Origin: Bacteroidales bacterium
Lineage (GTDB): Bacteria > Bacteroidota > Bacteroidia > Bacteroidales > P3
Reading direction: 5' to 3'
Assembly (NCBI GenBank): GCA_017962665.1
Contig: JAGCUU010000004.1
Location: forward strand, 18,645-82,644
Length of the DNA: 64,000 bases
Under the pieces are notes generated by a model. It was not told the origin of the DNA. It saw nothing but the letters and a program-made list of their open reading frames with translations, and did not search any database. Each line of letters begins with the position of its first letter. The stretch's first letter is position 1. Shown here in pieces: positions 63,571-64,000 of the stretch. The position numbers were made by a program, and so were the translations under genes.

Positions 63571-63581
63571 CTGAGAAAGAA
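63554..63581 (+). repeat. 14-bp tandem duplication at the channel gene's 3' end
   Basis: TGACTGAGAAAGAA occurs twice in direct succession (63554-63567 and 63568-63581). The second copy supplies the TGA stop of the channel gene. Without it the frame would run six or so codons further. It looks like a recent slippage event with little effect on the protein. Confidence 0.9.
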
Positions 63582-63659
63582 ATGTCGCATGTATTTAGAT
63601 GATTGAATAACTCCACAGGCTGTCTTGCTGAATTAATATAGTAAACGATTAACCACAAA

Positions 63660-64000
63660 ATGGCGGAAAACAAAGAATACTACGCATTCATAAGCTACAA
63701 GCGGGAAGATGAAAAATGGGCGAAGTGGCTGCAGGATAAGTTGGAACATTATCGGTTCCCAACAAATCTTAATGGCCGTACTGACCTGCCAAAGAATATC
63801 CGTCCCACCTTCCGCGATGTCACAGACTTGAAGCCTGGACTGTTGGCAGAGGAAATAAGCAATGCCCTACACAATTCCCAATGGCTGATCGTTGTGTGCT
63901 CTCCACGTAGTGCCAAGAGTCCCTGGGTGTGCAAGGAGGCGCAAACATTCATCGATCTTGGGCGAGAAGACCATATCATTCCTTTTGTTATCGAAGGTAA
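63660..64000 (+). CDS. TIR domain protein, 3' end outside window
   Basis: The frame opens at the ATG at 63660 and stays open for 113 codons to the window edge. It encodes a TIR domain from its first residues: EYYAFISYKREDEKWAKWLQ, a longer central loop with RPTFRDVTDLKPGLLAEEIS, WLIVVCSPRSAKSPWVCKEA with Glu93 at the catalytic position, and DHIIPFVIEG. The SYKRxDE start and FRD-x-TDL loop resemble TIR proteins of Bacteroidales that carry long C-terminal repeat regions, which would lie beyond the window. It follows the channel gene after 89 nt and is the third TIR domain in 7.5 kb. Confidence 0.85.
   Translation, partial: MAENKEYYAFISYKREDEKWAKWLQDKLEHYRFPTNLNGRTDLPKNIRPTFRDVTDLKPGLLAEEISNALHNSQWLIVVCSPRSAKSPWVCKEAQTFIDLGREDHIIPFVIEG

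Noticed and set aside
54258-64000. Calling the island a canonical Thoeris locus
   Set aside because: No standard ThsA is present, the SIR2-like part is degenerate and fused to TIR, and the RyR channels and nSTAND NTPase are not Thoeris parts.

Overview
The window looks like a Bacteroidales chromosome, probably from a gut or rumen member. Several intergenic regions carry the Bacteroidetes promoter pair (TTTG, 19-20 nt, TAnnTTTG). Shine-Dalgarno sequences are mostly absent, MurE has the meso-DAP motif DNPR, and there is an S46 dipeptidyl-peptidase together with GH78 and GH89 exo-glycosidases. No tRNA, rRNA, integrase, transposase or CRISPR array was recognised.

Layout. 1-7407 (+): the 3' end of a protein that joins an iron-alcohol-dehydrogenase tail to an aldehyde dehydrogenase, then a GH78 alpha-L-rhamnosidase, a GH89 alpha-N-acetylglucosaminidase, an aldose-epimerase-like protein and a MutT-type NUDIX hydrolase. 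7427-11930 (-): two unknown genes, a DUF1963/YwqG-like protein and a FucP-type sugar transporter. 11994-16018 (-): atpE-F-H-A-G under their own promoter, without atpB, atpD or atpC, and with a strong hairpin just after atpE. 16389-22840 (-): a large STAND NTPase with a HEPN-like N-terminal motif, translationally coupled to a lipoprotein-type glycerophosphodiester phosphodiesterase, followed by nadB. 22924-25746 (+): a CorA-topology membrane protein and a polysaccharide flippase. 25750-31419 (-): a GrpE-like coiled-coil protein, a lidless Hsp70, a membrane protein with a duplicated domain and a 21-bp minisatellite, and a TPR/outer-membrane-barrel protein. 31683-35960: prfA (+), then mnmA, a CNNM/CBS membrane protein and an EamA transporter (-).

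36097-51404 (-) is the division and cell-wall (dcw) cluster, read from mraZ to ftsZ: mraZ, rsmH, ftsL, ftsI, murE, mraY, a reduced murD, ftsW, murG, murC, ftsQ, ftsA, ftsZ. The murD slot encodes only a 181-residue C-terminal domain that has lost the recognisable ligase residues. Upstream of mraZ is a 10-bp-phased TTGG repeat array that could be the MraZ operator. 51830-54001 (+) is a DPP7-like S46 peptidase with a clear terminator.

54188-64000 (+) is the most striking region. One strong promoter leads into a run of immune- or signalling-type genes: a YbdG-like MscS channel, a soluble Rossmann-RyR protein, a macro-TIR fusion, a fusion of a degenerate SIR2-like domain with TIR, an nSTAND1-type NTPase with a membrane anchor, a two-TM CASTOR/POLLUX-like channel with RCK domains and a C-terminal RyR domain, and a further TIR protein running off the window. 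The combination suggests an NAD-derived nucleotide signal made by TIR enzymes and read by macro, SIR2-like or RCK-RyR sensors that gate membrane channels. That working model is inference; the domains are read from the sequence.
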